The notes: generated by a model not told the origin, from the letters alone. A DNA stretch of 49,419 nucleotides from Pseudomonadota bacterium (GCA_021805275.1 JAJZFQ010000175.1:1-49419); one strand, 5' to 3'. Counted from the stretch's first letter, positions 9,279-17,483 are shown. Program-made: numbers and translations.

Positions 9279-9871
9279 CTTCCCCGCCAATAGCCGATCC
9301 CTGCGGCGCGCAGCAGCTCCGCAGTCTCCAGGAGCGGCAACCCGACCACCCCGGAGTAACTGCCCGAGAGCGAGACGACGAACACGCTGGCGAAGCCCTG
9401 GATCGCGTAGGCGCCCGCCTTGTCGCGCGGCTCGCCGGTCTGCCAGTACGCCTCGCGCTCGGCCAGCGACAGGTCGCGGAAGCGCACCGAAGTCTCGCTC
9501 AGGCGCACCTCGACGCTGCGCTCGCTCGCGAGCGCCACTGCGGTGAGGACCTGGTGGACGCGACCGGAGAGCCGGCCGAGCATGGCCAGCGCGTCGGCCC
9601 GGTCGAGCGGCTTGCCGAACAGCGCGCCCTCGAGCACCACGGCGGTGTCGGCGGCGAGCACCGGGAGGCGCTCGCCGCGCTGGCGCACGGCCATCGCCTT
9701 GGCCAGCGCCAGCCGCTCGACGTAGTCCTGGGGCGTCTCGCCCGGACGGGCCGTCTCATCGACGTTCGCCGCCGCCGCCGTGTGGGCGACGCCGATCTGC
9801 CAGAGCAGATCGCGCCGCCGCGGCGAGGCAGACGCAAGGCACAGGACCGCGGTGGCGGGCTCGAGACTCAT
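9269..9871 (-). CDS. maf: Maf-family nucleotide pyrophosphatase (YhdE-like)
   Basis: This 200-residue Maf/HAM1-fold nucleoside triphosphate pyrophosphatase includes the LASASPRRRDLL phosphate-binding motif, the AADTAVV segment and the GKPLDRADA motif. Its position beside rng matches yhdE, which acts on dTTP/UTP and modified pyrimidines and is linked to septum formation. Its start overlaps the rlmH stop, and its end overlaps the beginning of rng. Confidence 0.93.
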   Translation of the reverse strand: MSLEPATAVLCLASASPRRRDLLWQIGVAHTAAAANVDETARPGETPQDYVERLALAKAMAVRQRGERLPVLAADTAVVLEGALFGKPLDRADALAMLGRLSGRVHQVLTAVALASERSVEVRLSETSVRFRDLSLAEREAYWQTGEPRDKAGAYAIQGFASVFVVSLSGSYSGVVGLPLLETAELLRAAGIGYWRGRCA

Positions 9872-10341
9872 CAGGGGCGATGATACGGGTGATGGGCGAG
9901 GATGCTAAGCGCCCGGTAGAGCTGCTCGGCCAGCACGACGCGCACCAGGGCGTGAGGCAGGGTGAGCCGCGAGAGGGCCAGCAGCAGATCCGCCCGGGCC
10001 CGCACCTCGGGGGCAAAGCCGTCCGGACCGCCGATCAGGAAGGCCAGGTCCTGCCCGGCCTGCATGCGCTCGCCCAACCAGTCCGCGAGCGCCGCGGAAT
10101 GCAGCTCGCTGCCGTGCTCATCGAGCGCGATCACGAATTCCCCCGGTTGCACCGTGGCGAGGATCTTGCGGCCCTCGGCCTCGACGGCCCGGCGCGGATC
10201 CTGGCTGGGCGCGCGCCGCCCCGGCTCGATCGAGACCAGCGTGAGCTTCAGGCGCGGGCCGAGCCGCCGGGCATAGTCCTCGTAGCCCTGACTCACCCAG
10301 GACGGCGGGCGGGTCCCGACCGCGATCAAGCGAACGCGCAT
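9871..10341 (-). CDS. rlmH: 23S rRNA (pseudouridine-1915-N3) methyltransferase RlmH
   Basis: RlmH is a SPOUT methyltransferase that methylates pseudouridine 1915 in helix 69 of 23S rRNA after subunit joining. The 156-residue protein has the N-terminus MRVRLIAVGTRPP, the SAM-site loop FLIGGPDGF and the C-terminal knot segment LPHALVRVVLAEQLYRA. Start ATG 10341; a longer frame to 10515 overlaps rsfS and is not family-like. It follows rsfS, as in E. coli and most relatives, and its last base overlaps the maf ATG. Confidence 0.95.
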   Translation of the reverse strand: MRVRLIAVGTRPPSWVSQGYEDYARRLGPRLKLTLVSIEPGRRAPSQDPRRAVEAEGRKILATVQPGEFVIALDEHGSELHSAALADWLGERMQAGQDLAFLIGGPDGFAPEVRARADLLLALSRLTLPHALVRVVLAEQLYRALSILAHHPYHRP

Positions 10342-10363
10342 GGCTCGCGCCGCTCGCCGGCCG

Positions 10364-10777
10364 CTAGGGGTGCTGAGCCGTGTGCACGGGCGTCTCGGGC
10401 GCCGCCCCGGCCTCCCAGAGCCGCTCCAGAGCGTAGAACTCGCGCACCCGGGGCAACATGACGTGCACGACGATGTCCTGCAGGTCGACCAGCACCCACT
10501 CCCCCTCCCGCTCACCCTCGGCGCCCAGCGGCCGCACGCCGTGCGCCTTGGCCTGCTCGATCACCCGCTCACAGATCGAGCGCACGTGCCGGTCGGAGGT
10601 CCCGGAGGCGATCACCAGGGTATCGGCCACGTCGGTGAGTCCGCGCACGTCGATCGCGACGACGTTGACGGCCTTCATGTCCTCGAGCGCAGCCAGCACC
10701 ACACGCAGCAGCGCCGCGGCGCCCTTGGCTCGGGAACGGGTCGTCTTGCCGCGGCGGGCAGCGGTTCGGGTGCTCAT
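10364..10777 (-). CDS. rsfS: Ribosomal silencing factor RsfS
   Basis: RsfS (Iojap/YbeB) binds L14 and blocks subunit joining in starvation. The 137-residue protein has the DVRGLTDVADTLVIASGTSDRH core and the LVDLQDIVVHVMLPR segment. An Arg/Lys/Thr-rich stretch of about 20 residues precedes the domain, and an Ala/Pro tail follows it. The start ATG 10777 overlaps the nadD stop as ATGA. Its usual partner L14 (rplN) is also in this window. Confidence 0.94.
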   Translation of the reverse strand: MSTRTAARRGKTTRSRAKGAAALLRVVLAALEDMKAVNVVAIDVRGLTDVADTLVIASGTSDRHVRSICERVIEQAKAHGVRPLGAEGEREGEWVLVDLQDIVVHVMLPRVREFYALERLWEAGAAPETPVHTAQHP

Positions 10778-11415
10778 GCGGGCGCAGCATAGCACTGCGT
10801 GTCGAGCAGAATGCGTCGCACCTCATCGGGGACCAGGTAGCGCGGATCGCGCCCGGCGACGATGAGTTGACGCAGTTCGGTCGAGGAGATCTCCAGCTGC
10901 GTGACCGCGTGCACGTAGATGCGCCCGGCGGTCTGCTCGTGCAGCTCGCGGATCGAGCCGGTCCCGCGATCCACCATCACCTCACCGAGCGGCCCCTGGG
11001 TCGGGGCCTTCCAGCCCGGGCGGTGCGCGACGACGACGTGCGCCAGCTCCAGCAACTCCCGCCACCGGTGCCAGTGCGGTAGTCCGAGGAAGGCATCCAT
11101 CCCGAGCAGCAGGCACAGCGAGCGGCGCGGATGCTCGGCGCGCAGCTCCGCGAGCGTCTCCACCGAATACGACACGCCGCTGCGGCGCATTTCGCGGTCA
11201 TCGACGGTGAAGGCCGGCTCGCCCGCCACGGCCGCGCGCACCATGCGCAGCCGCAGCTCGGCACTGGCGAGCGGCTGCTCGCGGTGCGGCGGATTCCCCG
11301 CCGGCAGGAACCGCACCTCCGTCAGGCGCAGCATCTGCCACAGCTCGAACGCCGTGCGCAGGTGCCCGTAGTGAATGGGATCGAACGTGCCGCCGAAAAG
11401 ACCGATAGGTTGCAT
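10774..11415 (-). CDS. nadD: Nicotinate-nucleotide adenylyltransferase
   Basis: NadD converts nicotinate mononucleotide to deamido-NAD in NAD biosynthesis. The 213-residue protein opens with GGTFDPIHYGHL (residues 8-19), the nucleotidyltransferase (T/H)xGH-type motif, and has the ISSTELR segment (SSTxIR family motif) near the C-terminus. Start ATG 11415 with GGAA upstream. It sits between holA and rsfS in the conserved order and shares an ATGA overlap with rsfS. Confidence 0.95.
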   Translation of the reverse strand: MQPIGLFGGTFDPIHYGHLRTAFELWQMLRLTEVRFLPAGNPPHREQPLASAELRLRMVRAAVAGEPAFTVDDREMRRSGVSYSVETLAELRAEHPRRSLCLLLGMDAFLGLPHWHRWRELLELAHVVVAHRPGWKAPTQGPLGEVMVDRGTGSIRELHEQTAGRIYVHAVTQLEISSTELRQLIVAGRDPRYLVPDEVRRILLDTQCYAAPA

Positions 11416-11460
11416 GAGTTCCGCGTGTCCTGCCGCGCCCGCGGCACGGCCAATCGGATG

Positions 11461-12468
11461 CTATTTGACCATGGATCGGGGCGCGGGCAACGCCGGACGC
11501 GCGCACAGGTCGGCCGCGAGCAGCGCCATCTCGTCCCAGGGGTCGCCGCCGAGACGTCCCTTGATCATCCGATCGGCCCGCGCCGCGCGCACCATCAGGG
11601 CGCGCAGCGACAGGCGGCCGGCGCGGCGCACGGCCGCATCGAGCCCCGGACTCGGGCGCTGCCAAGTGCGCCCGCCGCCACCCGACCGGCCAAGTGCGCC
11701 CGACAGGTCGCGCAGCGCCTTGACCAGGGCCCACAGGACCAGCGTCGGCTCGGTGCCTTCGGCGCGCAACCCGGCGAGCACACGCAGCGCCCGGCCGGCA
11801 TCACCGCCGAGCGCCGCCTCGGACAGACGGAAAACGTCGAACCGCGCGCTGTCGGCGACGGCCGCGAGCGCCGCTGCGCCACCGGGCTGCCCCGGTCCGA
11901 GCAGTCGCAGCTTCTCGAGCTCCTGATGGGCCGCCAGCAGGTTGCCTTCGGTGCGCTCGGCCAGCAGCTCGAGCGCCGGTGCCTCGAGCGTCAGGCCCAT
12001 GCGCCGGCTGCGCGCGCGCAGCCAGGCGGCGAACGGTCCGGCCTCGAGCGGCCAGACCGGCACCCAGGCACCGTGCGCCTGCACCGCCTGCACCCACTGG
12101 GCCGCCTGCGCCTCGCGATCCAGACGCGGGGCGAGGATCAGCAGTACCGTCTCCGGATCGCCGCGCTCGGCGAGCGTGGCGAGCACGCCGCCACCGGCCG
12201 CGCCGGGTCGCGCGCTCGTCAGGCGCACTTCGAGCACGCGCCGCGCGCCGAACAGCGAGAGCATCCCGGCGCAGGCGCGCACCGCCTCCCAGTCGCCCGC
12301 CCGCTCGATGAAATAGACCTCCCGCTCCGTGAACCCCGCGGCGCGCGCGTGCACGCGCACCTGGTCCGCCGCCTCGCCGGCGAGCAGCGGTTCATCACCG
12401 GAGATCAGGTACACCGGCAGCAGCTTCTGCGCCAGGTGCGCCTCGAGAGCGTCGGGAGTGAGTTTCAA
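11461..12468 (-). CDS. holA: DNA polymerase III subunit delta
   Basis: This is the clamp-loader delta subunit, which opens the beta clamp. The 335-residue protein starts MKLTPDALEAHLAQ and has the family segments LPVYLISGDEPLL and LAERTEGNLLAAHQELEKLRLL. The start is the TTG at 12468, with CGGAGG nine bases upstream. The region around residues 268-278 has a short Gly-rich insert. In relatives holA directly follows lptE; here it is the first gene of its run and has its own TATAAT box. Confidence 0.94.
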   Translation of the reverse strand: MKLTPDALEAHLAQKLLPVYLISGDEPLLAGEAADQVRVHARAAGFTEREVYFIERAGDWEAVRACAGMLSLFGARRVLEVRLTSARPGAAGGGVLATLAERGDPETVLLILAPRLDREAQAAQWVQAVQAHGAWVPVWPLEAGPFAAWLRARSRRMGLTLEAPALELLAERTEGNLLAAHQELEKLRLLGPGQPGGAAALAAVADSARFDVFRLSEAALGGDAGRALRVLAGLRAEGTEPTLVLWALVKALRDLSGALGRSGGGGRTWQRPSPGLDAAVRRAGRLSLRALMVRAARADRMIKGRLGGDPWDEMALLAADLCARPALPAPRSMVK

Positions 12469-12495
12469 GCAAGTGCGCCTCGGAGGCCGGCCGGC

Positions 12496-12501
12496 ATTAT
12501 A
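12496..12501 (-). promoter_or_regulatory. -10 box of the holA run
   Basis: A perfect TATAAT on the minus strand sits in a very GC-rich spacer (context GGCTATAATGCCGG), about 28 bases upstream of the holA TTG. No good -35 hexamer is visible 16-18 bases upstream. A separate promoter is expected because holA is cut off from lptE here. Confidence 0.55.
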
Positions 12502-12550
12502 GCCGCCGAGCGCCGCCGGCCGCTCGTGGCCACTCGCCGCACCGATCTGC

Positions 12551-12556
12551 TAGGCT
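12551..12556 (+). promoter_or_regulatory. Extended -10-like box at the proline iminopeptidase start
   Basis: TGCTAGGCT reads as TGn plus a TAnnnT hexamer, only six bases before the ATG at 12563. If used, the transcript would begin at or next to the start codon. There is no ribosome binding site between the box and the ATG. Confidence 0.35.
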
Positions 12557-12562
12557 GGCGCG

Positions 12563-13540
12563 ATGATGAGCCCCGCACGAGCCGCGCGCGCCCGTCGCCG
12601 GCTGTACCCGCCCGTCAAGCCGTACCGCACCGGGCGGCTGCGCGTGTCCGAGCTGCACGAGATCTACTTCGAGGAAAGCGGCAATCCCCAGGGCAAGCCG
12701 GCGCTGTTCCTGCACGGCGGCCCCGGCGGCGGTACGGATCCGAAGATGCGCCGCTTCTTCGACCCCCAACATTACCGGATCGTGCTGCTTGAGCAGCGCG
12801 GCTGCGGCCGCAGCCGCCCGCACGCGGAGCTGACCGACAACACCACCTGGCACCTGGTCGAGGACATCGAGCGGCTGCGCGAGCACCTCGGCATCCCCCG
12901 CTGGCTGGTGTTTGGAGGATCATGGGGCTCGACGCTGGCGCTCGCCTACGCCGAGACGCACCCGGCGCGCGTGACCGAGCTGGTGCTGCGCGGGATTTTT
13001 CTGCTGCGCCGCTGGGAGCTGGAGTGGTTCTACCAGAGCCCCGGCGGCGCCGCGGCGCTGTTTCCCGATCTGTGGGAGCGGTACGTCGAGCCGATTCCGA
13101 TGGAGGAGCGCGGCGAGATGATGCGCGCCTACTATGCGCGCCTCACGAGCAGCGACCCCGCGGTGCGCGTGCGGGCCGCCCGGGCCTGGTCGAGCTGGGA
13201 AGGGGCGACGAGCTACCTGCTCACCTCGGCCAACTACGTCGCGAAGTTTGCCGACGGCGCCTACGCGGAGGCGTTTGCCCGCATCGAGTGTCACTACTTC
13301 GTCAACCGCGGATTCTTCCACTCGGATGGGCAGCTGCTCGAGGACGTGCAGCGCATTCGTCACATTCCGGCGGTCATCGTGCAAGGCCGCTATGACGTCG
13401 TGTGTCCGATGCGCAGCGCCTGGGACCTGCACCGCGCGTGGCCTGAAGCGGACCTGCGCGTCGTGCCCGACGCTGGCCACTCCGCGATGGAGCGGGGCAC
13501 CGTGCACGAGCTGGTGAGCGCCACCGACCGCTTCCGCTAG
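12563..13540 (+). CDS. pip: Proline iminopeptidase
   Basis: This 325-residue alpha/beta-hydrolase of peptidase family S33 removes N-terminal proline from peptides. The oxyanion motif HGGPGGG is at residues 51-57. The nucleophile is S120 in GGSWGS, with acid D278 in GRYDVVCP and His H306 in AGHS. The LLEQRGCGRS segment is typical of bacterial Pip. A second ATG follows immediately at 12566. It is the first gene of the accessory block that separates holA from lptE. The PepQ-type prolidase at 33115 could act in the same proline-peptide turnover. Confidence 0.93.
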   Translation: MMSPARAARARRRLYPPVKPYRTGRLRVSELHEIYFEESGNPQGKPALFLHGGPGGGTDPKMRRFFDPQHYRIVLLEQRGCGRSRPHAELTDNTTWHLVEDIERLREHLGIPRWLVFGGSWGSTLALAYAETHPARVTELVLRGIFLLRRWELEWFYQSPGGAAALFPDLWERYVEPIPMEERGEMMRAYYARLTSSDPAVRVRAARAWSSWEGATSYLLTSANYVAKFADGAYAEAFARIECHYFVNRGFFHSDGQLLEDVQRIRHIPAVIVQGRYDVVCPMRSAWDLHRAWPEADLRVVPDAGHSAMERGTVHELVSATDRFR

Positions 13541-13586
13541 GCGCGACGTCCCCGGCCGCCGACGGACCGCGCGCCAGACTTTGTTG

Positions 13587-13592
13587 TACGAT
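13587..13592 (+). promoter_or_regulatory. -10-like box at the oxyanion-binding protein start
   Basis: TACGAT lies six bases before the GTG start at 13599. There is no clear -35 box and no ribosome binding site, so a leaderless message is possible. Confidence 0.3.
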
Positions 13593-13598
13593 CCAACC

Positions 13599-14543
13599 GT
13601 GTCAGAACCGGTGCGCCATCGAGGAACGAGCATCAGGGGCCGACGTGCCGCGATCCGCGTGCGCCGCGCCGGCCTCACCGCGCTCGCCCTGATCGGGGCG
13701 CTGCTCGGGGCAGCACCGGGGACGGTGAGCGCGGGCACGGAGGTGACCGTGCTCTATGCCGGCTCGCTGGTGAACTTGATGGAGCGCTCGGTCGGCCCGG
13801 CCTTCGATCGGGCCAGTGGGGATCGCTTCCGTGGCTATGCCGGCGGCTCACAGCTGCTGGCGAACGAGATCGCCGCGCATCTGCGCCGTGCCGATGTCTT
13901 TCTCAGCGCCGCCCCGGCGGTCAATGCCCGACTGATGGGTCCGCGCCATGGCAACCGGATCGGGGCGTACCTGCAGTTCGCCCGCTCGCCGCTGGTGATC
14001 GGCTACAATCCGCACAGCCGCTTTGCGGCGCTGTGGCGGTCGCGGCCCTGGTACCAGGTGCTGCGCCAGCCCGGCCTGCGTCTCGGCCGCACCGATCCGA
14101 AGCTCGATCCGAAGGGGCGGCTGACGATCGTGCTGCTCAACCGCGCCGCCACCTACTATCACGAGCCGGGGCTCGCACGCCGCGTGCTCGGCGCGGCGGA
14201 GAACCCCGAGCAGGTGCTGCCCGAGGAAGCCCTCGTCGGGCGATTGCAATCCGGGCAGCTCGATGCGGGGTTCTTCTACTCGACCGAGACCGCCGCGGCG
14301 GATATTCCGATCGTGCAGCTGCCCCGCGCGATCACCCCGCAGGCCCGCTACACCATCGCCATCCTGCGCGATGCGCCGCACCCGCGCGCGGCCGCGGCCT
14401 TCGTGGCGTTCCTGCTCGGTCCCGAGGGCCGCCAGCGCATGCGCGCTCACGGCCTGAGCGTCGAACGGCCGGTGCTCAGCGGCGAGGCCGCGGCGCTCCC
14501 AGCGGTGCTGCGTCCCCTCCTGACAGGCGGCCGGCGACCATGA
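13599..14543 (+). CDS. Molybdate/tungstate-type ABC transporter substrate-binding protein
   Basis: This 314-residue periplasmic binding protein has a signal peptide: a basic N-region, then a hydrophobic stretch at about residues 25-45 (GLTALALIGALLGAAPGTVSA). Motifs after the signal match the WtpA/ModA-like group: the YAGSL anion-binding segment (residues 53-57), a GGSQ loop, and GRTDPKLDPKG (163-173), the signature of tungstate/molybdate binding proteins. The GTG at 13599 lies six bases after a TACGAT box. The next gene encodes the matching permease-ATPase. Molybdate, tungstate or another oxyanion is likely; I cannot tell which. Confidence 0.85.
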   Translation: MSEPVRHRGTSIRGRRAAIRVRRAGLTALALIGALLGAAPGTVSAGTEVTVLYAGSLVNLMERSVGPAFDRASGDRFRGYAGGSQLLANEIAAHLRRADVFLSAAPAVNARLMGPRHGNRIGAYLQFARSPLVIGYNPHSRFAALWRSRPWYQVLRQPGLRLGRTDPKLDPKGRLTIVLLNRAATYYHEPGLARRVLGAAENPEQVLPEEALVGRLQSGQLDAGFFYSTETAAADIPIVQLPRAITPQARYTIAILRDAPHPRAAAAFVAFLLGPEGRQRMRAHGLSVERPVLSGEAAALPAVLRPLLTGGRRP

Positions 14544-14576
14544 GATCCGCACCCGGCGGGCGCTGCCGGACGCGGG

Positions 14577-16424
14577 GTGCCGCCTGAGCGAGCACGGGCG
14601 TCGCGCATGAGGCGCAAGGTCGCCTCGCCCCTGCCCTGGCTCGCCGGGCTGTTGGCGCTGTATCTGCTCGCGCCGCTGCTCGCCGGCGTGCAGGCTGCGC
14701 TCCAGACGCGCTGGAACGGCGTCGACTATGCCGCGCTGGCGCGCGCCTGCGTGACGTCCGTCGCCAGCGCGAGCGTCGCCACGCTGCTGACGGCGCTGTG
14801 CGGCGTCCCGCTCGGATTTCTGCTGGCACGGGTGCGTGGCCGGGCCATGGGCCTGCTCGGCTTCCTGGTCCAACTGCCGCTGGCGCTGCCGCCGCTCGCG
14901 AGCGGCATCCTGCTGCTGTTTCTGCTGGGATATGACGCGCCGCTCGGCCGCTTGACCCACGGCGCGCTCACCGACTCGTTCGCGGGCATCGTGCTCGCCG
15001 AGGCATTCGTCTCCGCCCCTTTCGTCATCATCGCCGCCCGCTCGGCATTCGAGGCGATCGATCCGGCCCTCGAGGACGTCGCGGCGACCCTCGGTCGCGG
15101 CCGCCTCGCGGTGTTCGTGCGCGCCAGCCTGCCGGCCGCCCGGGGGGCGCTGCTCGCCGGGCTGCTGCTGGCCTGGCTGCGCGCCTTCGGTGAGTTCGGC
15201 GCGACGGTGATGGTCGCCTACCACCCCTACTCGCTGCCGGTGTACACCTACGTCGCCTTCGGCGAGCAGGGCCTGCCGGCGATGCTCCCGGTGCTGCTGC
15301 CGGCGATCGCGCTTGCCCTTGCGATCCTGATGCTCGGCAACCGCGCGGGTGTGCGCCGAGCGCCGCGCCGGTCGAGCCCGCCCATCCCGACCGCGCCGCG
15401 CCCTGCCGCGTGGCCCGCGGCCGCGCCCGGCGGGACAGGCGGGCTGCACCTGACGCTCGACAAACCGCTGCAAGGCTTCCGTCTCACGGTGGACTGGTCG
15501 AGCCCCGCACGCCGCCTGGCGATTCTCGGGCCGTCCGGCTCGGGCAAGTCGCTGACGCTGAAGCTGATCGCCGGAGTGGAACGCGCCGAGCACGCCGTGG
15601 TCCGCCTCGGCGGTCGGGAGCTCGCCGGACTCGAACCGAACCTGCGGCGCGTCGGCTACGTACCGCAGAGCTACGCGCTGTTTCCACACCTCGACGTGCG
15701 GCGCCAGCTGCGCTTCCCGGCCGGTGCCGACCCGGCACTCGCCGAGCGCTGGCTCGAGCGGCTCGAGCTGACCGACCTGCTCGGTCGCCGGCCCATGCAG
15801 CTGTCCCTCGGCCAGCAGCAGCGGGTGGCCCTCGCCCGCGCGCTCGTCCGACCGGTGGATGTGCTGCTGCTCGATGAGCCGTTCTCGGCCCTCGATGCAC
15901 CGCTGCGTGCCGCCCTGCGCCGCGAGCTGCGGGCCCTGCAGAACGAGTTGCCGCTCACCACGCTGCTGGTCACGCACGACCCCGGCGAGGCGCTGCTGTT
16001 GGCCGATGACATCCTGCTGCTCTGCGACGGTCGAGCGCTGCAGAGCGGGCCGGCCGCCGAGGTGCTGCGCCGCCCGGTCAACGAGCGGGCCGCGCGCCTG
16101 CTGGGCGCCGACAACATCGCCGCCGGACTCGCCGAGGCGCCGGGGCGCCTCGCTCTCGGGCAGGGCGTGGCGCTCGAGCTGCCGGGTCCGCCGCTGCCTC
16201 CCGGGCGGCTCGGCTGGAGCGTGCCGGCCGACCGCGTCTGGCTGCACGCGGCCGGACGCTGTCACGGCACCGTGCAGGCGCTCGTCCCCGGCCCGCTCCC
16301 CCGGGCGATAATCCGCTGCGGGGATACGTGCATCGGCGCGGCCTGCGGCGCGGACCTGGGGCCCGGTCAGTCCGTGCGATTCGACCTCGACGTCGAGCGG
16401 GTGCAGGTCTGGCCGCTGCCCTAG
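14577..16424 (+). CDS. Fused ModB-like permease / ModC-like ATPase
   Basis: This 615-residue protein joins two transporter parts usually made separately. Residues about 20-255 are a CysTW/ModB-type permease, with hydrophobic helices and the EAA-loop region ending AFGEFGATVMVA. A Pro/Ala-rich linker (about 258-290) follows, then an ABC ATPase: Walker A GPSGSGKS (318-325), signature LSLGQ (409-413), Walker B LLLDEPFSALD and the switch His in VTHD. The last 115 residues resemble an oxyanion-sensing MOP/TOBE domain. The signature has Leu where Gly is usual (LSGGQ). The start may be GTG 14577 or ATG 14607. With the preceding binding protein it makes a complete oxyanion importer in two polypeptides. 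Confidence 0.88.
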   Translation: MPPERARASRMRRKVASPLPWLAGLLALYLLAPLLAGVQAALQTRWNGVDYAALARACVTSVASASVATLLTALCGVPLGFLLARVRGRAMGLLGFLVQLPLALPPLASGILLLFLLGYDAPLGRLTHGALTDSFAGIVLAEAFVSAPFVIIAARSAFEAIDPALEDVAATLGRGRLAVFVRASLPAARGALLAGLLLAWLRAFGEFGATVMVAYHPYSLPVYTYVAFGEQGLPAMLPVLLPAIALALAILMLGNRAGVRRAPRRSSPPIPTAPRPAAWPAAAPGGTGGLHLTLDKPLQGFRLTVDWSSPARRLAILGPSGSGKSLTLKLIAGVERAEHAVVRLGGRELAGLEPNLRRVGYVPQSYALFPHLDVRRQLRFPAGADPALAERWLERLELTDLLGRRPMQLSLGQQQRVALARALVRPVDVLLLDEPFSALDAPLRAALRRELRALQNELPLTTLLVTHDPGEALLLADDILLLCDGRALQSGPAAEVLRRPVNERAARLLGADNIAAGLAEAPGRLALGQGVALELPGPPLPPGRLGWSVPADRVWLHAAGRCHGTVQALVPGPLPRAIIRCGDTCIGAACGADLGPGQSVRFDLDVERVQVWPLP

Positions 16425-16454
16425 ACCCTCACCGGCCCGGCGCGTTGTGAGGGT
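16425..16454 (+). terminator. Hairpin after the oxyanion transporter
   Basis: A perfect 8-bp stem (ACCCTCAC at 16425-16432 with GTGAGGGT at 16447-16454) and a 14-nt loop start at the base after the stop codon. No T-tract follows. Confidence 0.4.
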
Positions 16455-16467
16455 CCGGCGCCCGGCG

Positions 16468-16473
16468 TATCAT
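16468..16473 (+). promoter_or_regulatory. -10-like box upstream of the GlsB-type gene
   Basis: GGCGTATCATCG contains TATCAT, about 100 bases before the ATG at 16573. No -35 box is evident. The long leader between them has no obvious structure beyond high GC. Confidence 0.3.
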
Positions 16474-16572
16474 CGCCGCGGCACGAGAACAACACGGGCC
16501 GGCGCGCCCCGGAGCGCGATCGGCAGAGGCGACCTCGGCGGGGTTTCACGCAGCGGTTCAACGGGAGGGGTC

Positions 16573-16818
16573 ATGGGCATCATCACGTGGTTGATCGTCG
16601 GTCTCATCGCGGGTTGGGGAGCCGGCAAAGTCATGAAGGGCGGCGGCTACGGCATCGTTGTCGACATCATTCTCGGCATCCTCGGCGCCATCCTCGGCGG
16701 CTGGCTGTTCGGGATGCTGGGCATCTGGCACGGCGGCGGACTCATCGGCTCGATCATCGTCGCGTTCATCGGCGCGGTCATCCTGGTCTGGATCACCCGC
16801 CTCCTGAAGAAGGCCTGA
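16573..16818 (+). CDS. GlsB/YeaQ/YmgE family small membrane protein
   Basis: This 81-residue protein has three hydrophobic segments and the family glycine pattern (GLIAGWGAGKVMKGGG, GILGAILGGWLFGMLG, GSIIVAFIGAVILVWI). The family is named transglycosylase-associated and is often stress-induced, but its molecular role is not established. The ATG at 16573 has a strong GGGAGGGG ribosome binding site two to eight bases upstream; an in-frame GTG at 16447 would add an unlikely Arg-rich leader. It is followed by a 13-bp perfect hairpin. Confidence 0.9.
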   Translation: MGIITWLIVGLIAGWGAGKVMKGGGYGIVVDIILGILGAILGGWLFGMLGIWHGGGLIGSIIVAFIGAVILVWITRLLKKA

Positions 16819-16825
16819 GCGGCGC

Positions 16826-16856
16826 GGCACGGCGGAACGGCTCGTTCCGCCGTGCC
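16826..16856 (+). terminator. Perfect 13-bp hairpin spanning the GNAT start codon
   Basis: GGCACGGCGGAAC (16826-16838) pairs perfectly with GTTCCGCCGTGCC (16844-16856) around a 5-nt loop, eight bases after the GlsB-type stop. The right arm contains the proposed GTG start of the acetyltransferase (16852). It could be a terminator lacking a T-tract, or a structure that hides the next start codon. Confidence 0.5.
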
Positions 16857-17397
16857 CGCCTCGCCCCCGCCATCCTCGCTGGCGGGCAGCACGCTGCGGC
16901 CGCTCACGGCCGCAGACGTGCCCGAATGGCTCGCGTATCCATCGATCCCCGAGGTGATCGAGCACACCCGCTGGGAGCTGCGCGGACCGCAGACGCTCAT
17001 GGCGCTGGTGCGCGCGTACGAGTCTGCCGATCTGCGCTCCGCGCTGCGCTTCGCCATCGTCGAGGAGCGTCGGGCGGCGCTCGCGGGCACGATCGGTCTG
17101 CACTCGATCTCGGGCTGGGATCGGCGGGGTGAGATCGCCTACGAGCTTGCTCCGCCGTACTGGGGCCGGGGCATTGCCACGGCGGTGTGTGCGGCGGTGA
17201 CACGCGGGTCGTTCGCGACCCCCGCGCTGCAACGCGTGCAGGCCACCGTCCTTGCGACCAACACGCGCTCCGAGCGTGTGCTCGAGCGTTGCGGCTTCAG
17301 CGGCGAAGGCCTGCTGCACGGCTGCCGGCTGGTGCGCGGCCGCCCGGGCGATTTCAAGATGTTCGCGCGGCTGGCCGGTGAGAAGCAGCTCCCCTGA
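16852..17397 (+). CDS. GNAT-family N-acetyltransferase (RimJ/RimL-like)
   Basis: This 181-residue acetyltransferase has the N-terminal LRPLTAADV strand, the central GEIAYELAPPYWGRGIATAV segment (acetyl-CoA pyrophosphate loop, with GRGIA in place of QxxGxG/A) and the late NTRSERVLERCGF helix. These are typical of RimJ/RimL-type enzymes that acetylate alpha-amino groups of proteins or small molecules. The substrate is unknown. The GTG start at 16852 is the only one that keeps the whole domain, yet it lies inside a 13-bp hairpin and has no visible ribosome binding site. Confidence 0.82.
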   Translation: MPASPPPSSLAGSTLRPLTAADVPEWLAYPSIPEVIEHTRWELRGPQTLMALVRAYESADLRSALRFAIVEERRAALAGTIGLHSISGWDRRGEIAYELAPPYWGRGIATAVCAAVTRGSFATPALQRVQATVLATNTRSERVLERCGFSGEGLLHGCRLVRGRPGDFKMFARLAGEKQLP

Positions 17398-17438
17398 TGC
17401 GGGGCAGCACGGCCCGCGGCAGCGCGGGTCAATCGGGT

Positions 17439-17444
17439 TAAAAT
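17439..17444 (+). promoter_or_regulatory. -10-like box upstream of slyX
   Basis: GGGTTAAAATCCGC contains TAAAAT, about 40 bases before the slyX start. A GGAGAA ribosome binding site follows at about 17470. Confidence 0.4.
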
Positions 17445-17483
17445 CCGCTCCGACCGCAAACCTGCGACGGAGAACCCTGCGCC

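Noticed and set aside
14540..14587. Tiny frame (15 codons) starting in an ATGA overlap after the oxyanion-binding protein
   Set aside because: Too short and without features. It more likely reflects chance than a leader peptide.
13848..16265. Open frame of 805 codons on the minus strand opposite the oxyanion transporter
   Set aside because: Gln/Arg/Gly-rich antisense frame with no motifs. The plus-strand genes have clear ABC transporter signatures.
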